Below are positions 24,941 to 37,659 of a DNA stretch of 64,000 nucleotides, piece after piece. Where the stretch lies: positions 4,070,665 through 4,134,664 of the forward strand of contig JAJEKV010000046.1 of assembly GCA_021234155.1 (NCBI GenBank), given 5' to 3'. Under the pieces are notes generated by a model. The model was not told the DNA's origin, made no database searches, and saw only the letters and a program-made list of their open reading frames with translations. Origin of the DNA: Isoetes taiwanensis. Taxonomy: Eukaryota > Streptophyta > Lycopodiopsida > Isoetales > Isoetaceae. Position 1 is the first letter of the stretch. The number at the start of each line of letters is the position of its first letter. The position numbers were made by a program, and so were the translations under genes.

Positions 24941-26522
24941 TACACACGGATATTAAAATGTCGCCCAAGTCATACCCCAAGTCATGGCCACAGAACACAG
25001 TCCGTGTGTGGACCCACACTTGGTTGGTGAGCTAGCTCGGACCCACCAACCCATCTGGGAAGGCCGGACACACCAACCACCGCAGGTTGACCCCACCTTG
25101 GCGAGAGCCCTGCGGGAAAACCATGAAGCGGGGCCACCAAGGAAGAGGGCCTCGAGGCGGAGGGAGGGCGTCTTCCATGAAGAGGGAGGCCGAGCCAAGG
25201 CCCAATCGACCCGACAGGTGGGCCCACCACAGGCAATCCGCCGATCCCGAACCTTGGGCGCATCCGAGGCGAGGTTGGGGCCATAGTGATTACGCCTTGC
25301 GAGGCCTCGGGACAAAGGTGGAGAACATAACATCTCGGATGTTGCAGGCGATTGGTGAAAAGCGGCGAATCCACGAGGGTGGAGGGATCAGCGTCACGGC
25401 AGGCAGATGATAGCATCCACTTGCTACAATTTTGTGAGCAATAATACCAGAACTGCGGATGAAGTGTAGACCGCGTGTTGGCGTGTTTGGGGCCAGCGGA
25501 GACGAGCGGGTAGAAGCGAGGAGACGCACAAATAACCACGATACCGGATCCGGTAGAGTTGAGGAAGGCTAAAACCCGCGACACGAGAACCGCGAGCCGC
25601 CCTCACAGCCGGAGGAAGATTCGCGGTATGCGCAGAACCGTTCAGTACGCTGGAAGTTAGCGGTAGGCCCCGGAGTAAGAAGTTTATACGAGATCGGGAG
25701 CTATAGGAGCCGGAGGCGGCCGTTGCAGCAAGGCAAAGGGCCTCCATGCGGTACATGAGCAACTCCGCCATTGCGGGGAGATGAACTTGATAGCGTCTGC
25801 AAGGAGGCGAGGCTCCGGACTCTGGAGAGCAGAGAGCCTGACTAAAAGAACACACCAACCCAGCGAACCCACCAACCCTACAGGGGCGTCAGCACGGGAA
25901 CTTTTAGCGGACACATGAGATCCGCAGCCGGGCCGCCACCACCCGGCGGCTGACCTATGCCTCACCCACCTCAACCAACACACAGATGCGGCCGAGACTC
26001 GGGAGCGAGGCGAGGCTGCAAGTGTGGTAGTCTGCGAGGCGGCGGAGAGTCGGGGAGAACATCTCACTTCAGGCTCGGACGGATCTTGGTGGATGATGTT
26101 CCAGCGTGACATTGGAAAGGCCGAGTGCGTCATGAATTTAAGCGTGCGGGTGGTCATCTTGCCTTCCGTTGGGCAGGCGGGTAGCCATCCTGCTGTCGGA
26201 AGTTAGAGGATAGCTCTGTCGTTGGCCGGGACTTGACCCGGCCGACCAAGAGACAAGAAAGCGTGGCTAAAAAGTCGAGGGGACTGCCGCGGACATGGAG
26301 GCGTGGGGCGTCGGGGAAGGATCTTGAGAAATTGAGGACCCAAGCGGGGGATCACGGGCACTCAGAGCCTCGGAGTCCCCTCAGCGAGGGGCCCAGTAAC
26401 CTGAGCATCCCATCTTCCGCTCCCCACAGGACCACCACTACTGCGGACCTGAAGTGGCAATGCATGCCACTAAATAGGGATCGTGCCTCGGGGTGGTATC
26501 ACGGAATTGCGAGTAGCTTTCC
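24941..26522 (+). other. GC-rich region upstream of LINE 2 endonuclease
   Basis: Base composition jumps to GC-rich exactly ahead of the LINE, and no plant gene is recognised. It is most simply the LINE's 5' UTR and ORF1 in decayed form. The 200-residue minus-strand frame at 24982..25584 is low-complexity and probably a by-product of GC richness. Confidence 0.45.
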
Positions 26523-26544
26523 ATGGCGAAGGGGCGATCTCAAT

Positions 26545-27300
26545 TAGGCGCCATGGATATGGACCTTATCTTCCTCATGGAAACAGGAACATGCAAGTCT
26601 GAGGCTACGATTTGCGGGGATACGGCGCTACCGTCTTCAATGAGTGCAGGGAAGCTTGAGGACCGCGGAGAATTGCGTGTTACTACCGGGCGGCCTGGCC
26701 CCAATCGGTCTCCTGTCGCATGCAAAGGCGTGACGGGCACAATAGATACCTGTGGAATGCGAGGAGAGTGCGAGCAATGGCGATGTCGGCCCCCTCTCTT
26801 TGTGGCGGCTTGCCCCGCTTCCCACATGCTGAGCAACTTTTACCACCGCACGCGCGGATGTGAATGACGGGAGCCCTATGTCGATCTATATGATGACATA
26901 AAGCGTCTGGAACAATTGGGCAAGGTCATATTTGCTTGGAGATTTCAATGCGCCTACGAAGGCGGATCCCAAAATTAGCACCTCTAGGCGAGGATGTGTT
27001 GCAAATGGACCCTTGAGAGATGGTTTGGCCAAAGGCGTCGGATAATGACCGGTATTACCGGTATGGCCGTGACTGCTTATTCTTTGAGGCGTATCTTTGG
27101 CAGTCATTTGCAATGAAAACTGGGCGATGGCGATCCTCGGCCGCTTCACTTGTAGGCCACCGGGAGGAGCAGGCGGCACGGTGTGGTGGATTGCGTGCTA
27201 TGAGGCGAGCAATGCCTACACTTGATCACTTCCCGATTGTCGGGATAGGTGGCGGGGCCGAGGGAAGTAGACTCCGACCATCAGCCTGTTCTTGCAGATA
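26545..27300 (+). pseudogene. LINE 2 endonuclease domain, frame-broken
   Basis: The start MDLIFLMETGTCKSE holds the catalytic Glu (FLMET). LGDFNAPTKAD (about 26935..26968) gives the Asp/Asn pair. SDHQPVLADR (27273..27302) is the C-terminal His motif. The three motifs are in order at normal spacing but in different frames, so the enzyme is not readable as one chain. Confidence 0.85.
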
Positions 27301-27399
27301 GATTGACAGGCCAATCGAGCACCCATTGCCCCAACACCCCATGTACCTACGGTTGCGTCGACTATGATCATGCGGCGTCACGAGGATGCTTTGAGCATG

Positions 27400-29300
27400 A
27401 CTGCGGCGTCTTTAACTCCCCACACTTCAACAAAGAGGCGGCCAAAGCTGAACCAGCTCCTTTCGAGGGTAGGGACCGAGATGCTTCCGACGATCCACGG
27501 GGCGTAACCACCTTCCCCACAATCACCGTTCGATGGCGAATGTCGGAGTTGAAACTTGATGGCTCAAGGCCTTTGGACACCATTCGCATGAACATCCGTC
27601 AATACCGCTCCTTCCTCAAGGCCAAGAAAGCCACCTTGGGCGGAGCACTGAAGAAGATGTTTGGTCTTCTAGACGCCGCCACCTAGGGCCTTCGGAGAAA
27701 GGTCTTGGTAAGCTGCCGCACGACCTATTGTGAAATATTACCCGGAACAATGGGTGAGATACTTCTAATTTGTATGACCCAATGGGGCGGGCACACAGTA
27801 CCTCCATGACGAGGCAGGCTAGCGGTCATTCTTGAAAGGGATGTCATAATGGGCACTAGCATACCGCTAGCGGGAAGCGTGATTTGGATGGTATGCGGTG
27901 AGGCTTCTCAAGTGGAGTCGGGCCCCAATGGTGCAGTTCTCGGCCTTTACTCTTCAACGGGCATTGCAAGAAGGCTTTCCCCGCACTAGACTACCGATAG
28001 AGTTGTGCCCATATACAAAGGGGACCCCCATAGCCCGCCAACTATCATTACCATTATGGTCGTTGTCTTTGCCAAGTTGCTTGCGGGATTCTTGGCGGGC
28101 GATTGACACTTTGAAGGAGGATGGAGAAGTCGGGCGGGCTCCTTGACGGGCTTCCGCCCGGCATTCTACTATTGACCATATCTTCACTCTGCGAACACTC
28201 ATAGAGGATAGCGGAATCGGCCTTGAGAATCACATCTTTGTTGCTTTGTGGATTTCGCAAGGCTTTTGACCAAAGGTGCCTGGGATAAGTTGTGGGACGA
28301 TTGAGGCGGCTAGGGACCCCGTCGACTTCGCGAATGCTATATCTGAGACTATCTGAGGCTTACTCCGTTGTCTCACACCTGTCGGGGAGCCGTTGTTAAT
28401 AACATGGGGGTGCGCCGGGGCTGCCCTCTATCCGGCAGCTCTTCGGCTTGTACATTGACCAGACTAGAAGAATGGCTAGGCATACCTGGGAGCTTTCGGT
28501 TGATGCACCATAATCCGACGCAACTCATATATGCCGATGATGTTGACTGCTGATATACCCGGTGAGGACATGCGCGCCACACGGATGCTTTGGACACTTC
28601 GCCAATTTGACGACATGAGAGTTAACTTGGCCAAGACAAAGGGTCTTCTTATCCCATCATCCGAAAACTTACGCCTTCCCTCATTCACTTACGAGGCGGG
28701 TAGTGGAGGTGGCTCCGATCTTATAAGTATTTGGGCATTGAGTTTTCTACTACCACACCTTTGGGATGCATCCATCGAGTTACGGGTCCGCTGCGGGTGA
28801 AAGCCTGTATGCAATGCAAAACAACGGTCACAAAGCTAGTCAGATGCATGGGGTCACCGGGCACACTTGTTCGTGGCCTTGGTTGAACCGGTCCTCCTCT
28901 ATAGAGCGAAGTGGGGGGGCGATGATATCCCTCACCACTTGGAGCGATCTAGAGCAGGTGAGAAGGCCTTCTTGGCCGGGCACTTGGGAGTGAAATCCAC
29001 GGTCCCATATCGAGATCTTGCTCCAGAGACAGGCTTCCTTCCATTCTGAGAGGGGCTACATTTGGAGCGTCACATTATTTACTTCGGAAGGTGGTGGCTA
29101 TGGATGAAGCCCGGCTGCCCAACCTTGCTTTGGCGGTGGCGATGGGCCCTTGGCGACTCAAAGCTTTCTGGAAAGACAAGCAAGCCCGGTGGTTCTCGCT
29201 ATGGAATGTGCAAGCACCTGCGGATGTGGACGGTGCATACGAAGGATCAAACCAGCTGCCTTGAAGCGATACTTGGATGCTTGCTTCATGGCCAAGCTTT
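27400..29300 (+). pseudogene. LINE 2 reverse transcriptase, frame-broken
   Basis: Fragments in order: a WRMSELKLDGSRPLD segment, a finger region near 27980..28100, GFRKAFDQ near 28255, NNMGVRRGCPLSGSS (about 28400) and LIYADDVD with YADD at 28530..28541. Then come VNLAKTKGLL and LVEPVLLYRAKWGGDD (about 28875), typical of the thumb and post-RT part. Frame changes are frequent and cluster at CAG/CTG sites compared with the 31435..32758 copy. Confidence 0.88.
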
Positions 29301-29394
29301 GGGATCAGAGGCCCCTGTCACATGTCAAGGTGGCAAATTATCGGCAGGCGGAGTTAATCCCATGCTCACGAGGGGCCCACACCACTACCGCGCA

Positions 29395-29940
29395 CCCATC
29401 TACCCATGAAAAAGCGCGGGGGTGATTGCTTCCATTACGCCAGGTGCACACCACCTCCGCATTGAGACGGGGAGATGGATTGGGGAGCAGCGTGAGGGCC
29501 GAGTCATGTCAGTGCCATCAACAGGGCGCCATTGAGGATGAAAGTCACGCCCTCCGGGCTGTCCGCATCACGAGCATATCCGGGCTCGGTATGCTTTCGG
29601 TTAGTTGTGCCCCATCGGGCCTTGCATGAGCTCTTGAGCACGGCCTCTGTGGAGGCTTGTTGGGATCATTACCAGGGAGGTAATGGATCACAGCGGACTC
29701 GGTTATGCCCCCTCGTCCTATAGCATTAACCTCACCCGTACTTGTGATTATGTATATAAGCATGCGGTAAAGATGTCAAAGATCCTTATTGCTACTAAGG
29801 TTTTTCCCTGAAAACCCAGCCGGGCGGGGGTTTTTTAATCACGGTAGTAATACGCTGCTTGCTCTCTCTTTGTACTTGGGTCCCATAGGCCAGTTGGTCT
29901 CCGTGGGACGATAAAATCATATTCTATTCTATTCTATTCT
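29395..29940 (+). repeat. LINE 2 3' UTR and ATTCT tail
   Basis: This non-coding end is shared by all three copies: GATTATGTATATAAGCATGCGG, GGTTTTTCCCTGAAAACCC-like hairpin sequence, TTTGTACTTGGGTCCCATAG, then GATAAAATCAT and the ATTCT pentamers. It probably includes the RT recognition structure. Confidence 0.85.
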
Positions 29941-29942
29941 AC

Positions 29943-30200
29943 ATGAGGTTTGACATTTTTAGTGGATTTGAATTGGACTTAGGTCAATTATATCATGAAA
30001 TGAAGAAGTTATCGCAAATGATTTTATTGATCCTGGCCTCTGCAGTGGAATGTGAAAGGGATTACTCCAAATTGAATAGCATCAAAGATGATGGTAGAAG
30101 TAGATTGAGCTTCGAAAACTTAGGTCTGTAATGTTTATGCCACTAAATGGTTCAAAGAACATGGAAGAAGTCTATCTATTTACAAGGAATGGATGAATGT
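29943..30200 (+). pseudogene. hAT transposase C-terminal fragment
   Basis: LLILASAVECERDYSKLNSI followed by KDDGRSRLSFENL matches the hAT dimerisation domain (the A-x-x-E-R-x-F-S pattern with Tyr for Phe). A frameshift near 30130 leads on to LMFMPLNGSKN. Only this end of the gene is present, starting right after the LINE 2 tail. Confidence 0.75.
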
Positions 30201-30249
30201 GAAGGAGAGGCATATTGGAAAATTATAGAGAGTTGTTTGGTAGTTTGAT

Positions 30250-31434
30250 TTTTGAAAGTTACCTCGCCTTGTTTATTTATTTTACTCTTTTCTTGAACTC
30301 AAACATATAAGCTATGGTAATATAATGCACCTTTAATTTTTGTTTGACATAGAATATTTTTTTGAGCCTACTTTTTCTGTGCTGAGGATGGCTCTCGGAG
30401 TTATATCTTGGGATTGCAATTAATAAATAGCATTAAATGCAAGTTGTTTTGTGTTTAGCTATTGCCAAAGATCTTATCCTTCATCTCTATTCCGACGCTT
30501 TTGCAGATGCAGCATTGTTCTACATGCAAATGAAGAAGGGTTAGACCTACCATATCTAGATGCCCAACTCGTCTATACGACTATGCAGCCTGATGAAATG
30601 CTGGTCGTTGGCCGCGGCTTTTTTATCCAATAAAATTTGACATTTTGGGAGGAAAATGAAACTTTTCTGATCTCATTCTACTTCTGCCATATAGCAGACG
30701 TCAACAGCAGCTTCATCTGGAGACGTCGCTTCTTTGCAAGGTAAGCTTTGTGTTGAAAATAAACTTTGTTGTTTCTTGGTTTTTGTATGTGATATGATAT
30801 TTTTTTGCAAGGGCAAAGCCCCAGTTTCTTTTAGAGATTTGGGTAAAGACCAGCATTAGTTTCCAGAGTTGGCAAGTTCCAATGTTTACAAGGTTTATTT
30901 CGGGCAAGAGATTTGGAGGATTAGCTTTCAACTACATCAGGTAAATCTTAGATTGAGCTTAGGCATAGCCTAGATAAAACCTAGTATGTGCGATTGTACA
31001 AACCCTCTTCCCCCTTTAAAAAAAAAAGAGTTGCTTTGGGTATGAAGTGGAACATGCTGGAAAGAACCACTTTATTCTGGAGTTAAAGTTGTTGTTGGAG
31101 CAATCGTGCAAGGTAAGATGTAGGGGCGAACAATAATTTTTAGCATTTCTCTATCTTATTAGCATTTGATAGAACCCTAATAGTTTTTATTCAAGAACAT
31201 GGTCCTAGTTGAATAAAGCTGGTTTGATATGCAGTTAAACTTTAGGCATCTTTTGGGCTTAAGAACACATACGCAGGAAGTAGGATTCATCAATCTCTGG
31301 AGCTCTCATCTACTACCAGAGCGTACATACATGGATGGGATAAGATAAGTCACTAAGTTCCAGTTACCACTATATTGAGCTCCTGACATTAAACTGATAA
31401 CGCTATTATTATATAAAAAGGATAAAAGGCCTTG
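30250..31434. other. Gene-free stretch
   Basis: AT-rich, no recognised domain. A short frame at 30451..30633 has no family match that I can see. Confidence 0.45.
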
Positions 31435-32758
31435 CTGCCAATTCACTGACATGAGAGTTAACTTGGCCAAGACAAGGGTGCTGCTGATCCCATCATCCCG
31501 GCACCCACGCCTTCCCTCATTCACTTACCAGGGGCAGGAAGTGGAGGTGGCTCAGTCTTATAAGTATTTGGGCATTGAGTTTTCTACTACCACACAATCA
31601 GGATGCATCCATCGTTACTGGTCGCTGCAGCGGGAAAGCCACGTATGCAATGCAAAAAACAAATCACAAAGGCGAGTATTTTGTATGCATGGGGTCACCA
31701 GCACACTTGTTCGGGGAGCCTTGGTTGAACCGGTCCTCCTCTATGGGGCAGAAGTGTGGGGGCCAGTGATATCCCTCACCACTTGGAACGATCTAGAGCA
31801 GGTACAGAAGGCCTTCTTGGTCGAATCGGGAGTGAAATCCACGGTCCCCATATCGAGATCTTGCTCCGAGCAGGGCTTCCTTCCATTCTGAGAGGGTCTC
31901 TTGCTGGAACGTCACATTATTTACTTCCGGAAGGTGGTGGTTATGGATGAAGCCCGGCTGCCCAACCTTGCTTTTGGCGGTGGCGATGGGCCCGCAGCGA
32001 CTCAAAGCCTGCTGGAAAGACAAGCAAGCCCAGTGGTTCTCGCTATGGAATGTGCAGGCACACAGATGTGGACCAGTGCATACACCGAAGGAACGCGCTG
32101 CCTTGAAGCAGTACTTGGATGCTTGCTTCATGGCCAAGCTTTGGGATCAGAGAGGCCCCATCACATGTCAAGGTGGCAAATTATCGGCAGACAGTTAATC
32201 CCATGCTCACGAGGGGCCCACACCACTACTGCGCACCCATCTACCCATGAAAAAGCGCAGGGTGATTGCTTCCATTCGCGACAGTGCACACCACCTCGCA
32301 TTGAGGCAGGGAGATGGATTAGGGGAGCAGCGTGAGGACGAGTCCGGCTGCTTTGTCAGCGTGGCGCCATTGAGGATGAAAGTCACGCCCTCGGGCCTGT
32401 CCGGCGACGAGCATATCGGGCTCGGTATGCTTTCGGTTAGTTGTGCCCCATCAGGCCTTGCATGAGCTCGCGAGCCGCACGGCCTCCAGAGGCTTGTTGG
32501 GATCATACCTCCCAGGGAGGTAATGGATCTGTAGGACTCGGATATGCCCCCGTCCGACGTTAACCAAATGTGCATACTTGTGATTATGTATATAATCGGC
32601 AAGATGTCAAGCATCCTTATTGCTACTAAGGTTTTTCGAAAACCCTTGGGGCGGGGGTTTTAATAACGGTAGTAATATTTCTTTGCTCTCTCTTTGTACT
32701 TGGGTCCCATAGGCCAGTTGGTCTCCGTGGACGATAAAATCATATTCTATTCTATTCT
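31435..32758 (+). mobile_element. LINE family 2, 5'-truncated copy
   Basis: It begins inside the RT, matching the longer copy from about 28597 (MRVNLAKTRVLL), and runs to an (ATTCT)3 tail. The 146-residue frame at 31451..31891 is open through QEVEVAQSYKYLGIEFSTTT and ALVEPVLLYGAEVWGPVISL, so this copy reads more cleanly than the longer one. Its 3' UTR includes 32225..32758. Confidence 0.93.
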
Positions 32759-33399
32759 TATTTTCCTTGGTATATGTGATATTATCTCACCATGCTTGCA
32801 TACAAAAACTTGCTAATAACTTTTTTCGAAAAACTTTAGACATTTGAAAAATCTAGAAAACCTTAATTTCAGTGTACCATGGTAGTAAAGGTATTACAGA
32901 GAAGTTCATATGAAATGGTGTTCAAAATGCTCTAAAGTTTATACAGTTTGGAAGAAAAGGTAGATATTCCAATTTCTACTGTCATGAGAATGACAAATAT
33001 CATCACTCGGATCATCATATATTAGAACTTGAAATGTAAAATTGAGAGTTGTCATTTACTGGAAAGATCTAGATATCATAGATGATGTTGTGTTGGGAAG
33101 GGGATATAATATTGAATCGTGTTGTGTACGTTGTATTCCAAATTTCATAACTGTCGTCCACGTTGCTTTGTTGATGGTATCATTTGAGGGAAAGAAAAGC
33201 CCCGGGCTCCAGTAAAAATTGGCTTCGCAATAAGAGAATGATGCAAACTTGTAGCTGTGTAAGTGAGGTTGAATTGGAAATTGCCAAGAAGAAAATTGCA
33301 CAGTAGGCAAAATTTTAGCCAAGGTAGTTTGGAAAAGGAAAATGTGGTCCTCGCGATAAACTTCTTGTAAGTATAACTGTTATGTGTTCTTGGGTTGCC
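32759..33399. other. Gene-free stretch
   Basis: No recognisable coding region or repeat. Confidence 0.45.
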
Positions 33400-33482
33400 C
33401 CAAGGGGGCAAACCCTTGTTTATGTGGGTATGTGGGCATATCCAAGTATATGCCGGCATATGCCTAGCATATCTTGGTGGAT
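33400..33482 (+). repeat. Dispersed repeat, inverted partner at 61221..61302
   Basis: GGGCAAACCCTTGTTTATGT and the following GCATAT-rich part match the reverse complement of the segment at 61221..61302. It is a small dispersed repeat whose ends are not defined. Confidence 0.75.
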
Positions 33483-33582
33483 CGCTCAAAGCATTTCTTT
33501 GGCTGTAAACTCTCGGTCATCCGACCCTTCCTTCGCCCCCACATACGACCTCCTCGGCCTTTCCCTTCTCTGAGTCCGGCAA

Positions 33583-33710
33583 TGGCGCTCTGCGGCCATG
33601 GCGCATTTCGGCAGCGATATCCCGGCGTTTGGCGGCTATGGCGCCCGCCCCTTTCGATGTTTTACTTGGATTCCGCTGTTCTTGAGGCAACGCAAGTACT
33701 TAATAGTGAT
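33583..33710 (+). CDS. Candidate first exon of an unidentified gene
   Basis: A local GC-rich block contains ATG (33598) and the frame MAHFGSDIPAFGGYGARPFR, with a possible donor (CAA|GTACTT near 33692). A second ATG frame starts at 33583. Such GC-rich short exons followed by AT-rich sequence are common at plant gene starts. No downstream exon and no domain were recognised; it could also be part of a transposon. Confidence 0.22.
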
Positions 33711-33799
33711 TTGTCATGCTTCAGTGGCGTTTTCCTCCTTTTATGCTTTGAGAATGCTTGATACTAATTTTTTTCGCATGCGGTCAAAATGAGGATATT

Positions 33800-36380
33800 A
33801 TTTGGAGTTTTATGTCCCGATGTTTTAGCCATTTCGCGCTAGACAGTCGGAGTTTTCTTGGTTTTGGTTTATCTGGTGTGTGCGATTCTTACTGAGTTTT
33901 ATGCACTGGGTAGATTCAGTCAGGAAGGGTTTGCTTTGATTTAAACGGCAAAGGGATAAGGAAATGCCGGGCGGATCTGGTGGTTTTCATTTTTCTTGTA
34001 TATCCTCTGCTTTTCTTCTTGAATCCTCTGTTTGTATACACGTCCCTGTCGGCCATTGTTGTTTGTTTTTCTTCTTACGTATACAAGAATCGCATTTCTG
34101 TCTAGAAATTGCATAGTTTCTTTGATTTTGGTTCAAATTGAACCTAATTATGTGCAAATCTGCCTCCTTGAGATGGATTCTTATGATGCTATGAAAGGTT
34201 TGCTTTCATTGATTTGGCCGCTTATTTGCTTTACGTGAAGTCATGAGATTTTTGTCAATTTTTTTTTGAGAAGCGGAGGAACTGTCTTGGCTACTGTCTT
34301 GTATAAGAACTGTGTAAACCCAATTGCTCTTCCCAAATCTTTGGTTTTCGACCACGATTACTTGTAAAACAACAAAATATGAACCAAAATTGATGCAAAG
34401 ATATCGTTTTAATCATGAAAATACACAAGCAATTTGTAAAACAAGACATGAACCAAATTGAGGCAAAGATACACATGATAATCATGAAAATACACAAGCA
34501 ATGCTAGTTAATTGGGTGACAACAATTTGAGAACTAGAAAAATGCGACCTTTTATAATTTGCATTGTAAACTTCATTATCGGGGCTCAGTTTGGGGGTAC
34601 TTCACATTGCAAATATAAATAGGGAAAAAAATTTAAAAAAGCCCAAAGCCCTTCTAGTTTCTAGTTTTAAGTATTTGCGAAAATGCCCCAAGTGTTTAAA
34701 TTATAACTTTGCCCTACGTTTTGCCATAACATACAAGAAATTGAGAAAAAGCAAGAACGAATGATTTTTGGGCTTTTTGGGGCTTTATGTCGCTTTCATA
34801 ACAATAACACGGCCGATCACCAAAAACACCTTTATCCTTTCTTCATGTTTTCCGAGGGGCTTTTATATCTTAGATTGCATTACTTGATGGGCTTTGAGCT
34901 TGTAGGGTTCTTTTCTTCTTTGGAGAATTACAAACTGCAATAATCGAAACATATTCCTATTACTAAAAGCCGCGAGAGAAACATCCTATTACTAAAAAGC
35001 CACAGAGAGAAACAATCACTGCATGGTTTTCCATTAGCAATTCTTCTCGCTTTTTTTTTTTTTGAGAATTGGACTTGAAACTGTATAAACTAACGAACAA
35101 AAAATTACAACCTAAAATTTGTGTAAAAAGCCTTCTATTCACAAGAACAATTTCGAAAAATCAACCATGTGAACATGGTATGTTGCTTTGCCAAATTGTC
35201 AACAAATATCAATGGACTAGGATCCCTGTCTGTATCAATATGCTCCATGATTGAATGGTTCTGAGACAGTTGAAATGAGTCTGTGGTCAAATGAATGCAA
35301 TTGCTTGGATGGACAAGATGTGCATGATGATTTATTATCTAAGACTCATAAGCATAGGTTGAACTATTTAAAGAGTAGCTCGTTTTTTTACCAAGGGCAA
35401 GGATTGATTGTGTACATTTGGTTTCTTTTTTAGAAGTTCTCTCATTTCTATACTGACAAAACATGTATTTCCATTCTCTCCTCTATTAGACTTGTCCTTA
35501 TGCTTCTGCCATCCTTGTTCCATGCCGACCATTAAAGATTTTTTCAGGCCAATCCTCATAAAGTCGTGGTATCAAATATTCTATTGTTTTAAAGTAGCAA
35601 TTTTGTGTTGATTGTCAAAACATGACTTTGCAGTATGATTTAAGCCACTTCACCCTTCGGCCATGGAGGGCAACCCTCCGTGCGCAGCACCTTGTTTAAA
35701 TAGAAACTACTTTCTTTTCTATAAACGTGTGCATTTTCATAAATATATGTTGTTTTATAATGAGTTGTAAATATGGGAAGATTACATTGTATCATGAAAT
35801 AAAAACAGCTGATAAAATAACCTTCCCAAAGACAAGGGCAACTTAAAATCTCCCTTAAAAAAAGTGGGAGTAAGGTGTACATTTATAAGTTGAACCTGCA
35901 TATTACAACTCAAAATCCCCCTTGGGGGGGTAGTAGGGTCTACCCTACCCTTATAAGTTGAACCCCGCATATTACATGTCTCACAAAATTTGCTTTTCCA
36001 CTTCTATATTTTTTGAATTCGAGGAACACTACAATGCAAAATTTTATCAACAATTTACCTAGCTTGTGTATCTTGTCGCAATAGCTAGCGCACACTAAGA
36101 AGCAGATCTAATTTCTCAACTATTCTATTCTATTCTATTCTATTCATATGAAAACTAAATGTGCTAGGAGCATAAGCTTTATACTCCAAATATTTGAGCA
36201 TTTTGTTGACACAACATATCAAGGAATATACTGCATCCAATCATACATTTTATAGCAATTAGCTTGCTAAATTGGCCCTAATCTTCATCCCCTAGGCATG
36301 CAAAGGTCGTTTTGACTTACCCTAATTTTAAAGTCGTCCACGGTTTTTTGGGAGAGGTTATTTGCAACTTAGTAGTGGCC
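33800..36380. other. Gene-free stretch with tandem repeats
   Basis: It holds a degenerate 65-70 base tandem pair (about 34365..34502; shared ATCATGAAAATACACAAGCA), a 30-base pair around 34955..35015 and an orphan (ATTCT)5 run at 36121..36145. Many 60-80 residue frames occur, none recognised. Confidence 0.5.
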
Positions 36381-36384
36381 TCAT

Positions 36385-36610
36385 TGGAATAATAACCTCC
36401 ACCTCAGCACCATGTCAGCATGACGTAGCAGTCAATAGTCATCTAAAGAGTCATGGTATCAACAAAGAGTGGTGTCTATACCAAGAGTCATGTTTGTATG
36501 TAGTCATGTCCATTCAAAGGGATGTACCTATTGGTACAGTATACATGAGAGCCATGGATTGGGCTATTCAATCCAGTTTTCTCTTAATGAAAGTCTTTAT
36601 TATATTAACA
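36385..36610 (+). repeat. LTR (left) of element 1
   Basis: TGGAATAATAACC...TATTAACA, about 226 bases with TG/CA ends. It matches 44056..44280 in reverse orientation and the two central LTRs at 42146..42545. Confidence 0.85.
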
Positions 36611-36622
36611 TAATATCAAAGC
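36611..36622 (+). promoter_or_regulatory. Primer-binding site of element 1
   Basis: TAATATCAAAGC directly follows the LTR and resembles the initiator tRNA-Met site TGGTATCAGAGC. The inverted element has TAGTATCATAGC at the same place. Confidence 0.65.
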
Positions 36623-37659
36623 TAAGGAAGGAGCAAGTTTAGAAGGAAAGGATTGCCTGGTAGGGCAACCACACATGATCTTGGGAATTACGAAGCAAGA
36701 AGAAAAAGCTAAGAAGATTTTAGATGTCATTAGATACGCAATAAGTCTAATGTTTAAGAATACTCTAGGTATCTTGGCATTGTTAAGAATCTTTCTTAAC
36801 AATGATGGATCTAGTAATAATAAATCAAAGAAATGCTGCAAAAAGCGTGTGGTGGCAAAAGTCTAAAACGATCATAAAGACTTAAAAAAATTGGAGGACA
36901 AGTCTAGATGCGGCTTAATTGGGGGAGACAATGGTCTAGGACCATGGAGGAGACAATGGTCTACGACAATGGTCTAGCACCATGGAGGAGACAAATTCCT
37001 AAATGCATGAGGGGGTGCATATTCCCAATCAAGCAATTTTCTTGAAGAGTGGTCTAGGCCATGCCACTACCTGTACATAGAAGGACCCAGTTTCGACCAA
37101 TGCGCGGGTGGTGAAACGAAGCGGTGTACATGGAAAGGATGAGGACGAAGTTAAAATTGCAAGACAATGCAAGGAGAAAGTCATTCAGTAAGAGCAAGTT
37201 AGTGTGCCCGACTATGTTTACAAGCTTGCAAATGATGAAGAGATGCTCAAAGCGAATACTGCAAGCGACATAAAGAGGTTGGTGCATGAAATCCTTGGTA
37301 TAAGGAGAATGCAATTTATTTGCCGAAATCATGGAAAAGCACAACCTAGGGAGAAATATGGAAGTATAACTAATGGCTTGTGGCAAGAAAAAAAAATTTG
37401 GACAAGGAACAACCAAAATAGCTACGAAAAAGACAAAAAAATTTCAATGCCCCGGAGGAAATACAAATCGGTTTAGAGGCTACCCACATACCATATTGCC
37501 TAAGGAAATAGAGGTGCAACATGTGCTTTGAAGAATCAACAATCAATAAAAACTGATATACATAGAATCCGATTTGCATATTATCTCAGATGCATAGTGA
37601 TTATGCAAGAGGGAAACCCAGAGGGTTTTTTTTTTTTTTGAAGAACTGTGTCATCAATA

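Larger units (their letters stand above)
26523..29940 (+). mobile_element. LINE family 2, longest copy (endonuclease + RT + 3' UTR)
   Basis: An AP-type endonuclease is followed by reverse transcriptase, a 3' UTR shared with two other copies in this window, and an (ATTCT)4 tail ending at 29940. The 5' limit is not certain. The coding part is broken in many places. Confidence 0.9.

Noticed and set aside
24982-25584. 200-residue minus-strand open frame
   Set aside because: Lies in a GC-rich LINE-associated region, low-complexity composition, no domain; overlapping open frames on both strands are expected there.
36121-36145. (ATTCT)5 run as another LINE family 2 copy
   Set aside because: The preceding bases do not match the shared 3' UTR; only the simple repeat is common.
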